Below are positions 54,416-62,445 of a stretch of 64,000 bases of DNA, piece after piece (the first letter of the stretch is position 1; each line of letters starts with the position of its first letter). A program made the position numbers and the translations under genes. The notes below the pieces were generated by a model. That model did not search any database and had not been told where the DNA came from. It worked only from the letters and a program-made list of their open reading frames with translations. The DNA comes from Candidatus Cybelea septentrionalis (GTDB taxonomy: Bacteria > Vulcanimicrobiota > Vulcanimicrobiia > Vulcanimicrobiales > Vulcanimicrobiaceae), in contig PMHJ01000021.1 in assembly GCA_003158175.1 (NCBI GenBank), positions 1 to 64,000 on the forward strand, written 5' to 3'.

Positions 54416-56238
54416 AGCTACGCAGGTTTCCGGCCATCGTTGGGGTCGTGGCGGTCGTGCTTGCTGCGCTGCCGGTGCAGCGCACGGCCGCACAGGTCGA
54501 GACTGCGCAACCGTCCCGCGCGACGCTTCCGACACTGATGCCGTCGCCCCGCTTCCCGATCGTCCCGAGCGTGGCACCGGGCTATCGCGCACCGCAAGTC
54601 GCGCCGAGCGCGGCTGAGATCGTCGGCGTGACGCAGCAGCCGTTCGTCGGCATCTCGCTGCAGGATGCCATCGCGATGGCGCTGCTCAAAAATCCGAATC
54701 TCGCGGTCTCGGCGTCGAACGTGAGAATCGCGCGTTATACGATCGTCGAGGTCAAGGGCGCGTACGACGTGCAGCTCCAGCTCAAGCCGTCGTCGAGCTT
54801 CTCCGTCCAGCCTCCGGATAATGCATTCGAGGCCGGCCCGGGAGAAGTGGGAAAGTATTCGCCCGCGCCCGGTTCCTCGCCGGGTCCCGTCTATACGACC
54901 GGCCCGGGCAACATCATCCAGCACGAGTCGGCTTTCCAGTACGGCATGGGCGGACAGACGGAGAACGGCCTGACGTATCAGGCCGGCATCCAGCAGAGCC
55001 GAACCTATAACAACACTATTTTCAACGCGTACAATCCGTATTACATCGCGACGCTCAACGTGGCCCTCACGCAGCCGCTGCTCAAGAATGCAGGAATGAA
55101 CGCAACGAAACGGCAGCTGAAGCTCGCGTTCGTCAACGCGGACGCCTCTGCGGTTCAGGCGCTCATCGATGCCTCGAGCACGATTGCTCAAGTCGAGAGT
55201 GCCTATTGGAATCTGGTCGCGGCGTGGCGCAACGTGGCTATTCAGGAAGAAGCGTTAAAAGAAGCGATCGCGCAGCAGCAGAGCAACGTTCGGCTGGCGC
55301 GGCGCGGCGCGCTGGCCCCCATCGAAGCCGTCGAGTCGCAGACGCAGGTCTCGAACTTTCAGGATGACGTCTTCTCGGCGTTGCAAACGGTTTCGCAGCT
55401 TCAGGTACAGCTCAAGAGCCTGGTGGTCGCTGATCCCGGCGACGCCATTTGGACCGCCAACCTCGTGCCGTCGACGTCAGTGGAGCAGCTCCCAAGTGCG
55501 GGCGACCTGGCGCAGATCATCGCCGCAGGCCGCCGGAATCGTCCGGAGGTACGGCAGGCCGAAGACAAACGTCTCGCCGCCGACATCGACCGTAGCTTCG
55601 CCGCAAACCAGTCGCTGCCGCAGGCAGACGTGCAAGTGCAGTACCTCAGTAATGGCTTCGCGGGTATCCTCACTCCGGTCCCAGGATTTTTGACTGGCGA
55701 ATGCTTTAACGTCTCACGGTTGTCGGCGTGCCCGACGCCGCCGCCCGACACGCAAGGGAAGATGGCATTTGCCTATCACAATATGTGGGCCGCATACTTC
55801 CCAACCTTCAACACTGCCCTCGTCGTCAGTTATCCGATCCAAGGCCACCTCGCGCGCGGCATGCGCGGCGTTGCAAGTGAAGAGGAGAAACAGGCGAAGC
55901 TCCTGGAGCAACGGGTGGACGAGCGCATCGGCGCGGAGGCGCGCGACGCGCTGCAAAGCTATCAATCGGCGCTGGCGAAGCTCAACGCGGCACGCAAATC
56001 GCGCGAAGCCGCCGAAGCCGTTTATGCAAGCGAAGTCCGAAAGTTCCACCGGGGCGAATCGACGACGTTTCTCGTACTCCAGCGCCAGGTACAACTCGCG
56101 CAGGCGCGCGGCTTGGAACTCCGATCGCAGACTCAGCTCAATCAATCGGTCGTTGAGCTGCAGCGCGTCGACGGCACGATCCTGACCACCAACGGCGTCA
56201 ACTTGCAGACGCTCGGCACCCAGACGCTCGCGCACTAA
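54412..56238 (+). CDS. TolC-family outer-membrane channel, tandem copy 2
   Basis: 608 residues from a GTG overlapping the previous stop (GTGA). The layout is the same as copy 1: signal peptide, QPFVGISLQDAIAMALLKNP, TQPLLKNAGMNATKRQLKLA, and a second half with QVQLAQARGLELRSQTQLNQ. By eye it is closest to copy 1 (identical NATKRQLKLAF), pointing to a recent duplication. Its Pro-rich insertion is longer by a few residues. It might pair with a different pump or form a mixed channel. Confidence 0.88.
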   Translation: MKLRRFPAIVGVVAVVLAALPVQRTAAQVETAQPSRATLPTLMPSPRFPIVPSVAPGYRAPQVAPSAAEIVGVTQQPFVGISLQDAIAMALLKNPNLAVSASNVRIARYTIVEVKGAYDVQLQLKPSSSFSVQPPDNAFEAGPGEVGKYSPAPGSSPGPVYTTGPGNIIQHESAFQYGMGGQTENGLTYQAGIQQSRTYNNTIFNAYNPYYIATLNVALTQPLLKNAGMNATKRQLKLAFVNADASAVQALIDASSTIAQVESAYWNLVAAWRNVAIQEEALKEAIAQQQSNVRLARRGALAPIEAVESQTQVSNFQDDVFSALQTVSQLQVQLKSLVVADPGDAIWTANLVPSTSVEQLPSAGDLAQIIAAGRRNRPEVRQAEDKRLAADIDRSFAANQSLPQADVQVQYLSNGFAGILTPVPGFLTGECFNVSRLSACPTPPPDTQGKMAFAYHNMWAAYFPTFNTALVVSYPIQGHLARGMRGVASEEEKQAKLLEQRVDERIGAEARDALQSYQSALAKLNAARKSREAAEAVYASEVRKFHRGESTTFLVLQRQVQLAQARGLELRSQTQLNQSVVELQRVDGTILTTNGVNLQTLGTQTLAH

Positions 56239-56241
56239 ACG

Positions 56242-58083
56242 ATGCAGCATGTAAGAGGTCGCGCGCTTCCGGCCCTCATCGCGATCGCGGCCCTCGTGCT
56301 GGCGGCTTTGCCCAGCGAGCAGATCTCCGCTCAGGGTGACGCCCGTTCGCGGCACGCGACGATTCCAACGCCGATTCCGACGCCGAGTTTCGCCTCGGTT
56401 CCGACGGTAGCGCCGGGATACCGTGCGCCCGAAGCGGAGCCGAGCAGTCCCGGAATCATCGGCGTTACGCAGAATCCGTTTGTGGGAATCTCGCTGCAGG
56501 ACGCGGTCGGAATGGCGCTGGTGAAGAATCCAGAGCTAGCAATCTCCGCTTCGAACATTCGGATCGCGCGGTACCGCGTCGTTCAGGCTAAGGGCAACTT
56601 CGACGCACAGCTGCGCGTCGAGCCCTCGTCGAACTTTTCCGTGACGCCGCCTGAAAATCTCTTCTTTGCCGGGCCGGGAACCTTCGGGTACGGCTACACC
56701 TGCCAGCCGCGGTTCGTTGGCCCACCCTATCCCTGCGCCACAAACGGACCAGGTAACATCATCCAGCATCAGTATTCATTTGCGTCGGGAGTGAGCGGTC
56801 AGACCGTCAACGGATTGAGTTGGGGGGCCGGCATTACTCAGACGCGCACCTACAATAACGTTATCATCAATACGTACAGTCCCTACTACCAAGCCACGCT
56901 GAACCTCTCCGTTACCCAGCCGCTGCTCAAGAACGCCGGAATGAACCCCATCAAACATCAGTTGAAGCTGGCGATGATTGGCGCCGACTCGGACGAGGCA
57001 CAAGCGCTGATCGACACGTCGACGACGATCGCGCAGGTCGAGGACGCGTACTGGGATCTGGTTGCGGCGTGGCGCAACGTCGCGATTCAAGAGGACGCGC
57101 TTCATGAAGCCGTGGTGCAGCAGCAAAGCGTCGTTCGTCTCGTCAAACACGGCGCCGCCGCGGGCATCACCGCGATCGAATCCGAAACTCAGGTCGCCAA
57201 CTTCCAAGCGAACGTCTTTTCCGCGCTGCAAACGGTCTCCGAGCTGCAGACCCAGCTCAAGAGTCTCATCGCGGCCGATTCCGGCGATCCGCTCTGGAGC
57301 GCGAATCTGGTACCGTCGTCGCCCCCGCAGCAGCTGCCGACGGCGGGGGCCCTCGCGGAGATCGTCGCTTTGGCGGAGCAACAAAGGCCGGAGGTGCGGC
57401 AGGTCGTCGACGAACGTCGCGTCGCCGATCTCGACATGGTTTTTGCGAAGAACCAAGCCCTTCCCCAGGCCGATGTCGTCGTGCAATACTTTAGCAACGG
57501 CTTTGCGGGCATCTTACAGCCGGTTCCGAATTTCGAAGTCGCGGGTTGCCTCCCAGCCCCGACCTGCCCGACGCCGCCGCCGCAGTCTCAAGGCACTATG
57601 ACCCAAGCTTTTCATAATATGTGGACGGGCGCATATCCCGCGTTCAACATTGCATTCGTCGTCAACATTCCGCTTGAGAATAACACCGCGCGTGGCCTCA
57701 AACAGATCGCCGGCCAAGAGCAGGACCAGGCGCAGTTACAGCGCCAGGGCCTCGATCAGCGCATCGAAAGCGAGGCGCGTAACGTTTTGCAGACCTATCA
57801 ATCGGCGCTCTCGCGCCTCTCCAGCGCGGGCCAGGCGCGCGGCGCCGCGGAATCCGTCTACGCAAGCGAGGTTCGGAAGTTTCATAACGGTGAGTCGACA
57901 ACGTTCTTGGTCCTTCAACGTCAGGTCGAGCTGGCGCAAGCGCGCGGCGCGGAGCTGGAGGCGCAGACCGATCTCAATAAAGCGGTTGTCGAGCTTCAGC
58001 GTGTCGAGGGCACGATTCTCACCGATAATGGCGTCAATCTCAAGAAGCTAGGGTCGGAGGCGCTCGCTACCGCGACGCCCTAG
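56242..58083 (+). CDS. TolC-family outer-membrane channel, tandem copy 3
   Basis: 613 residues, ATG three bases after the previous stop. Signal peptide (ALIAIAALVLAALP). Conserved QNPFVGISLQDAVGMALVKN and TQPLLKNAGMNPIKHQLKLA; the insertion after residue 145 differs and contains a Cys pair (YTCQPRFVGPPYPCA) not seen in the other two. It is the most diverged of the three. The operon seems to end here; 2 bases later a convergent NTF2-like remnant begins. Confidence 0.88.
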   Translation: MQHVRGRALPALIAIAALVLAALPSEQISAQGDARSRHATIPTPIPTPSFASVPTVAPGYRAPEAEPSSPGIIGVTQNPFVGISLQDAVGMALVKNPELAISASNIRIARYRVVQAKGNFDAQLRVEPSSNFSVTPPENLFFAGPGTFGYGYTCQPRFVGPPYPCATNGPGNIIQHQYSFASGVSGQTVNGLSWGAGITQTRTYNNVIINTYSPYYQATLNLSVTQPLLKNAGMNPIKHQLKLAMIGADSDEAQALIDTSTTIAQVEDAYWDLVAAWRNVAIQEDALHEAVVQQQSVVRLVKHGAAAGITAIESETQVANFQANVFSALQTVSELQTQLKSLIAADSGDPLWSANLVPSSPPQQLPTAGALAEIVALAEQQRPEVRQVVDERRVADLDMVFAKNQALPQADVVVQYFSNGFAGILQPVPNFEVAGCLPAPTCPTPPPQSQGTMTQAFHNMWTGAYPAFNIAFVVNIPLENNTARGLKQIAGQEQDQAQLQRQGLDQRIESEARNVLQTYQSALSRLSSAGQARGAAESVYASEVRKFHNGESTTFLVLQRQVELAQARGAELEAQTDLNKAVVELQRVEGTILTDNGVNLKKLGSEALATATP

Positions 58084-58085
58084 AG

Positions 58086-58262
58086 CTACGTAGTGCTCGT
58101 CGCCGGCGCCCAGGTCTGCGTTGCGATCCTCCACGTGTCTCCGGAGCGGCGCAGCGTCAGGGTGAAAAGTCCGGTTTCGTGCCCGCGCCTACCACCCTTC
58201 ACGGCGTACGAAATGTAGAGGGGAACGACGACGTACGCGCTGTCCCAGGATGTGTGCGCTTC
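58086..58262 (-). pseudogene. NTF2/SnoaL-like protein, C-terminal remnant
   Basis: The last 57 or so residues (AHTSWDSAYVVVPLYISYAV then TGLFTLTLRRSGDTWRIATQ and WAPA) resemble the C-terminal sheet of NTF2-like proteins. The N-terminal half is missing, because the frame runs directly out of the end of pgl without its own start. It looks like a 3' fragment left by a deletion that joined it to pgl. Confidence 0.5.
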
Positions 58263-59004
58263 AGCTAGACCTCGAACGAAGCAGGTTCGCCGCGGCTTCG
58301 TCAACCAGCCACGTCAGCTCACCAGAACTGGGTTGCACGAGTTGCGCCGGATAGGTCAGCGGATCGCGCGGGCCTTCATACACGGCCGCGAGCGCCCGAG
58401 CTTTCGCAGCCCCCTCGACGGCGAAGACGACGCGGTGCGCCGCGTTGATCAGCTTCGGCGTGACGGTTACGCGCCACATCGCTTGCGACTGCGCGTACGC
58501 CGCTTCCACCAGCGAATCTTCCTCGGGTTCTTGCGCGATTCCGGGAAAGAGCGAGGCCGTGTGCCCATCTTCACCCAGGCCGAGCATCACTAAGTCGAGG
58601 CGCGGCATCCCTCCGAATTCGGCGCGCAGAATCGATGCGTACTCGTTGGCCGCGAGCCCCGGATCGATTTCGCCGCGCATTCGCGCGACGTTCGTGCTCG
58701 GGATCGGAACCGCGTCCAAGAAGGCTTCGCGCGCCATGCGGTAGTTGGAGCGTTCGTCGTCGGGCGGGACGCAGCGCTCGTCACCAAAGTAGATGAAGAC
58801 GTTGCTCCAGGGCAGACTCTCACGCAACGGATCGGCGGCGAGCAGCTCGTAGGCGGCGCGCGGCGTGTTGCCGCCCGAGAGCGCGACCGAAAATCTGCCG
58901 CGTTCCGCGATCGCGCGTTGGCCTGTAGCAACGAAATAGTCCGCCAACGCTTGCGCGACCGCGCCGGCGTCGGCGTAGACGAGGAGGTCGCCGCGTTCGT
59001 TCAT
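58261..59004 (-). CDS. pgl: 6-phosphogluconolactonase
   Basis: 247 residues (ATG overlapping the opcA stop as ATGA). Sugar-phosphate isomerase-like fold of the DevB type: ALSGGNTPRAAYELL near residue 42, FYFGDERCVPPDD-like segment (VFIYFGDERCVPPDDERSN), and LDLVMLGLGEDGHTASLFPG near 140. It hydrolyses 6-phosphoglucono-delta-lactone to 6-phosphogluconate. Last gene of the oxidative pentose phosphate operon; its stop abuts an unrelated gene remnant. Confidence 0.93.
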   Translation of the reverse strand: MNERGDLLVYADAGAVAQALADYFVATGQRAIAERGRFSVALSGGNTPRAAYELLAADPLRESLPWSNVFIYFGDERCVPPDDERSNYRMAREAFLDAVPIPSTNVARMRGEIDPGLAANEYASILRAEFGGMPRLDLVMLGLGEDGHTASLFPGIAQEPEEDSLVEAAYAQSQAMWRVTVTPKLINAAHRVVFAVEGAAKARALAAVYEGPRDPLTYPAQLVQPSSGELTWLVDEAAANLLRSRSS

Positions 59005-59966
59005 GCCGACGGCGTTCCAACGGCGAGAATGGCGCCCGCCGCCGCCAGCGAGGCTTGAAATACCCGATCGTTCTGACTCGTCAGGATCGCGCGCTCGACG
59101 AGGGCGGCGACGCCCGGATTATTGATTGCACGGAGTCTCGGCGGCTTCGCTCGGTTTCCGCTCACGCTCAGGTTGATCGTCTCGCCGTGCGAGTCTATCT
59201 CCGCCACGAAGCTCGAGTTCGTCGCGGTAAGGGCGACGCGCGCAATGCGCCGAGGCTCGCCTTCGCGACGAATCGCAAAGGCGATCTGCTTGCCCGATGG
59301 GGCGGCCAGCGTATCCCGCGAGGCGGGTTTCCAGTCTAAGCGGCTCGCGAGCCATCCGAGCAGATACAACGCTTCGGGGTCAGAACCGCACGCGATCTCT
59401 ACGTGTGTCAGATCCAGGAGCTCGGAGGACTCTTCGCCGTCAAAGAGGATCGCGACGCTCTCTTGCCACGGAGCGAGGCGGAGGTAGGCGATGTCTGCGA
59501 TGGACAGCTCCGCGTGACGTCCGACGTATTCCACGAGCTCGCGCAGCGCAGCGTTCCCGGCATCCACCAACGAACTGTTGTAAACGACGGTTCGCGCGTC
59601 GCGCGAGAGCTCGCAGAACCGATCGTCGTCTCCAATTCCCGTTGCGATCCAGAGCAATATCACCGGGGCCTCAGGCATCCGCAACGCATTCAACGCTCCC
59701 CGCAAGACCTCGGGGTTGCTTCCCTTTGCGCCCAGCTCGATCCAATCTTCGCCCTCAACGTGGTGCAGCGCGTCGCTTTGCGTGCCGTCGAACAGAATCA
59801 CGCGGGACGGATGTTTTGCGGCGAGCGTGTGGATTCGGTCGCGCGCGAGGTCGCCGATTGAGGCATCCTCGAAGAAAACGACGATCGTCATTGTGGCAAC
59901 ATAAACTCCGCCGCCTCGCTCGCGCGCGCGTTCGTCCAGTTCTTTCAAAACGAGTCCAAAAGACAT
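59001..59966 (-). CDS. opcA: OpcA, glucose-6-phosphate dehydrogenase assembly/activation protein
   Basis: 321 residues from ATG 59966; longer readings are repeat-derived or overlap zwf. Recognised by order rather than sharp motifs: VLKELDERARERGGGVYVAT at the start, LAAKHPSRVILFDG near residue 53, PEAPVILLWIATG near 110, LRLAPWQESVAILFD near 175 and LLGWLASRLDWKP near 220. OpcA promotes oligomerisation and redox activation of Zwf in cyanobacteria and occurs beside zwf in actinobacteria. Placement between zwf and pgl supports the call. The start codon lies in a dispersed repeat. Confidence 0.85.
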   Translation of the reverse strand: MSFGLVLKELDERARERGGGVYVATMTIVVFFEDASIGDLARDRIHTLAAKHPSRVILFDGTQSDALHHVEGEDWIELGAKGSNPEVLRGALNALRMPEAPVILLWIATGIGDDDRFCELSRDARTVVYNSSLVDAGNAALRELVEYVGRHAELSIADIAYLRLAPWQESVAILFDGEESSELLDLTHVEIACGSDPEALYLLGWLASRLDWKPASRDTLAAPSGKQIAFAIRREGEPRRIARVALTATNSSFVAEIDSHGETINLSVSGNRAKPPRLRAINNPGVAALVERAILTSQNDRVFQASLAAAGAILAVGTPSA

Positions 59967-59986
59967 CCTTCGACTCCGCTCAGGAC
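59962..59986 (-). repeat. Dispersed repeat variant at the opcA start
   Basis: On the minus strand this reads GTCCTGAGCGGAGTCGAAGG followed by ATGTC: the same element with CGGAGT in place of CCTGT. Its end includes the ATG used by opcA. Confidence 0.75.
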
Positions 59987-59997
59987 AAAAAAGGAAT

Positions 59998-61545
59998 TCA
60001 TAGGCGGCGCCAATCGGGGAAGAGGTGTTGCGCGCTCTGCGGTCCCTGGCTTCCGGCGGCGTAGTTGGGAAACGTGAAATCCTTGGTGTGCTGCCAAACC
60101 TCGAGGATCGGCGTGACGATCTCCCAAGCTCGCTCGACGGCATCCCAGCGCGTGAAGAGGGTCTGGTCGCCCTGGATTGCATCGCCGATGAGCCGCTCAT
60201 ACGCCGGCGGCGACACGACGCCGAAGCCCGTGCCGTAACTGAAGTCCATGAACACGCTGCGGATGTGCTCCTTAGGTCCGGGAACCTTGGCTTCGAAGCG
60301 CATCGACACGCCTTCGTCCGGCTCGATCTTGATCACCAAGACGTTGGGTTCGATTCGATCGGTCGCCTCGCCGTAGAAGCGATGTGGTATGGGCTTGAAC
60401 GTTACGGCAATCTCCGAGACCTTGCGCGGCAATCGCTTTCCGGAGCGCAGATAGAAAGGGACGCCGGCCCAGCGCCAGCTCTCGACGAAGAGCTTGACCG
60501 CCGCAAAGGTCTCCGTATTGGAGTCGGGTGCGACGTCATGTTCCTGGCGATATCCGATGACCGCGCCGCCGTCGATCGTTCCCGGGCCGTATTGCCCGCG
60601 CGCCGAGAGCGACCATACGTCTGCGTAGGGCGGCGGCCGGATTGCCGAAAGTACCTTGTACTTCTCGTTGCGGATGTCGTCGGCGTGCGAGCTGATCGGC
60701 GCCTCCATCGCGACCAGCGCGAGCAGGTTGATCACGTGGTTTTGAATCATGTCGCGCAGCGCACCGGCACTGTCGTAATAGCCGCCACGCTCTTCGACCC
60801 CGAGTGATTCCGCCGAAGTGATCTGGATATTCTGCACGTAGTTACGGTTCCAGATCGGCTCGAAAATCGTGTTGGCGAAGCGCAGCGCGATGATGTCCTG
60901 CACCGGCTCCTTTCCGAGATAGTGGTCGATGCGGTAAATCTCGTTCTCGGGAAATACCGCTTCGATCGCCTGCTGGAGCTTTCGCGCGGAATCGAGATCG
61001 GTACCGAAGGGCTTCTCTACCACGATGCGCGTCCAGCCGTTTGCATCTTTGTCGAGACCGGCTTCCTTGAGACGCTTGATGATCTCGGGGAAGACCGGCG
61101 GCGGCGTCGCGAGATAGAAGAGGTGATTACCGGCGGTACCAAACTCGGCATCGTTTTGCGCGAGCCGGTCTTTGAGCGCGAGGAAGTGCCGCGTGTCGGT
61201 AAAATCCGCCGTGACGTAACTGATTCGCTTCGCGAAATCTTCCCAGAGCGGGCCCTGCGGCTTTTTGTCCGGCGGCATGAAAAGGTCGAGCTGCTTGCGG
61301 CAATACTCGCGGAAGGCCGCGTCGTCGTATGGCGTGCGAGCAAAACCGACCAGTGCAAATGCGGTCGGAAGTATGCCGCGCAAGTGCATCGAATAGACCG
61401 CCGGCAGCAGCATGCGTTTAAAAAGGTCGCCGCTGGCGCCAAAGAAGACCGCGCTGCAAGGCGACGTGATTCCCTCTTCCGGCAACCCCGCGCGCAGCGG
61501 GTTGACCGCTATTTCCTCAAGCACGCGGTTCGGCCTTGACGGCAT
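59998..61545 (-). CDS. zwf: Glucose-6-phosphate 1-dehydrogenase
   Basis: 515 residues from ATG 61545; a GTG at 61524, preceded by AAGG and overlapping the gnd stop by eight bases, is a good alternative. NADP-binding FFGASGDLFKRMLLPAVY near residue 34, the active-site RIDHYLGKEPVQDI near 205 and ESWRWAGVPFYLRSGKRLP near 345 are all typical. It oxidises glucose-6-phosphate to the lactone, making NADPH. The downstream neighbour opcA encodes its assembly factor. Confidence 0.96.
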   Translation of the reverse strand: MPSRPNRVLEEIAVNPLRAGLPEEGITSPCSAVFFGASGDLFKRMLLPAVYSMHLRGILPTAFALVGFARTPYDDAAFREYCRKQLDLFMPPDKKPQGPLWEDFAKRISYVTADFTDTRHFLALKDRLAQNDAEFGTAGNHLFYLATPPPVFPEIIKRLKEAGLDKDANGWTRIVVEKPFGTDLDSARKLQQAIEAVFPENEIYRIDHYLGKEPVQDIIALRFANTIFEPIWNRNYVQNIQITSAESLGVEERGGYYDSAGALRDMIQNHVINLLALVAMEAPISSHADDIRNEKYKVLSAIRPPPYADVWSLSARGQYGPGTIDGGAVIGYRQEHDVAPDSNTETFAAVKLFVESWRWAGVPFYLRSGKRLPRKVSEIAVTFKPIPHRFYGEATDRIEPNVLVIKIEPDEGVSMRFEAKVPGPKEHIRSVFMDFSYGTGFGVVSPPAYERLIGDAIQGDQTLFTRWDAVERAWEIVTPILEVWQHTKDFTFPNYAAGSQGPQSAQHLFPDWRRL

Positions 61546-62425
61546 GGCCGCCGAACTGATTGCGCAACGCGGCGACCACCTTCGCGCTGAACGATTCGTC
61601 TTGGCGCGATGCCATGCGCGCGAGCAGCGAAAGCGTGATCACGGGCGCAGGAACGTTTTCGTCGATGGCCGTCTCGACGGTCCAGCGGCCCTCTCCGGTG
61701 TCGTCGACATATCCGCGAATATCTTTCAAGCCCGGATCCTCGCGAAACGCCAGGACCAATAACTCGAGCAGCCACGAACGAACGACGCTGCCATGACACC
61801 AGAGCTCGGCAAGCTGGCCGAGATCGTACGGGTACTGGGATCGCTCGAGAATCTCGAAGCCCTCGCCATAGGCCTGCAGCAGACCGTACTCTATTCCGTT
61901 ATGAACCATCTTGGAGAAGTGTCCCGCGCCGGCGGGGCCGACGTGCGCGTAACCTTTGGGCGGGGCCAGCGTGAGAAAGATCGGTTCGCACGCGTGCACT
62001 TGCTCGTCGTCGCCGCCGACCATGAGGCAGTAGCCCTCTTTTAAACCCCAAACGCCGCCACTCGTGCCGGCATCAATCAGCGAAACGCCCTTGGCCTTGC
62101 AAATGGCGTAGAGCTTCAGGCCATCCTTATAATTCGTGTTTCCGCCATCAATGATGATGCCGCCGCTGCCCATCGCGTCGGCGAGCTGCGTGATGGTTTC
62201 GTCGGTCGGCGCGCCGGCCGGCACCATCACCCATGCGATTTTCGGCGAGCTGGTAAGCTTGGCAACCATGTCCTGCAGGCTCTGCGCGCCGGTCGCACCG
62301 GCGGCGGCGGCCGTCGTGACGGCCTTCGGGTCGCGGTCGTACGCAACGACGTGATGACCACCGCCGATCAGACGCTGCGTCATAAAGTTGCCCATCTTGC
62401 CGAGGCCCACCATTCCGAGTTCCAT
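61517..62425 (-). CDS. gnd: 6-phosphogluconate dehydrogenase, decarboxylating (short type)
   Basis: 302 residues from ATG 62425, preceded by AAAGGA; longer readings are Arg-rich shadows. Rossmann GLGKMG at residue 7, IDGGNTNYKD near 95, DAGTSGGVWGLKEGYCLMVG near 118 and HNGIEYGLLQAYGEG near 180. This is the short NAD-preferring GndA/YqeC-like type of about 300 residues, not the 470-residue form. It converts 6-phosphogluconate to ribulose-5-phosphate and CO2. It lies 20 bases downstream of the tal/pgi gene. Confidence 0.93.
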   Translation of the reverse strand: MELGMVGLGKMGNFMTQRLIGGGHHVVAYDRDPKAVTTAAAAGATGAQSLQDMVAKLTSSPKIAWVMVPAGAPTDETITQLADAMGSGGIIIDGGNTNYKDGLKLYAICKAKGVSLIDAGTSGGVWGLKEGYCLMVGGDDEQVHACEPIFLTLAPPKGYAHVGPAGAGHFSKMVHNGIEYGLLQAYGEGFEILERSQYPYDLGQLAELWCHGSVVRSWLLELLVLAFREDPGLKDIRGYVDDTGEGRWTVETAIDENVPAPVITLSLLARMASRQDESFSAKVVAALRNQFGGHAVKAEPRA

Positions 62426-62445
62426 TGTAACGTCGTCCTTTCGAT

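Noticed and set aside
59001-60200. 399-residue reading of OpcA
   Set aside because: The first 78 residues are antisense-type Arg/Ser-rich sequence overlapping zwf and the repeat; OpcA similarity begins after 59966.
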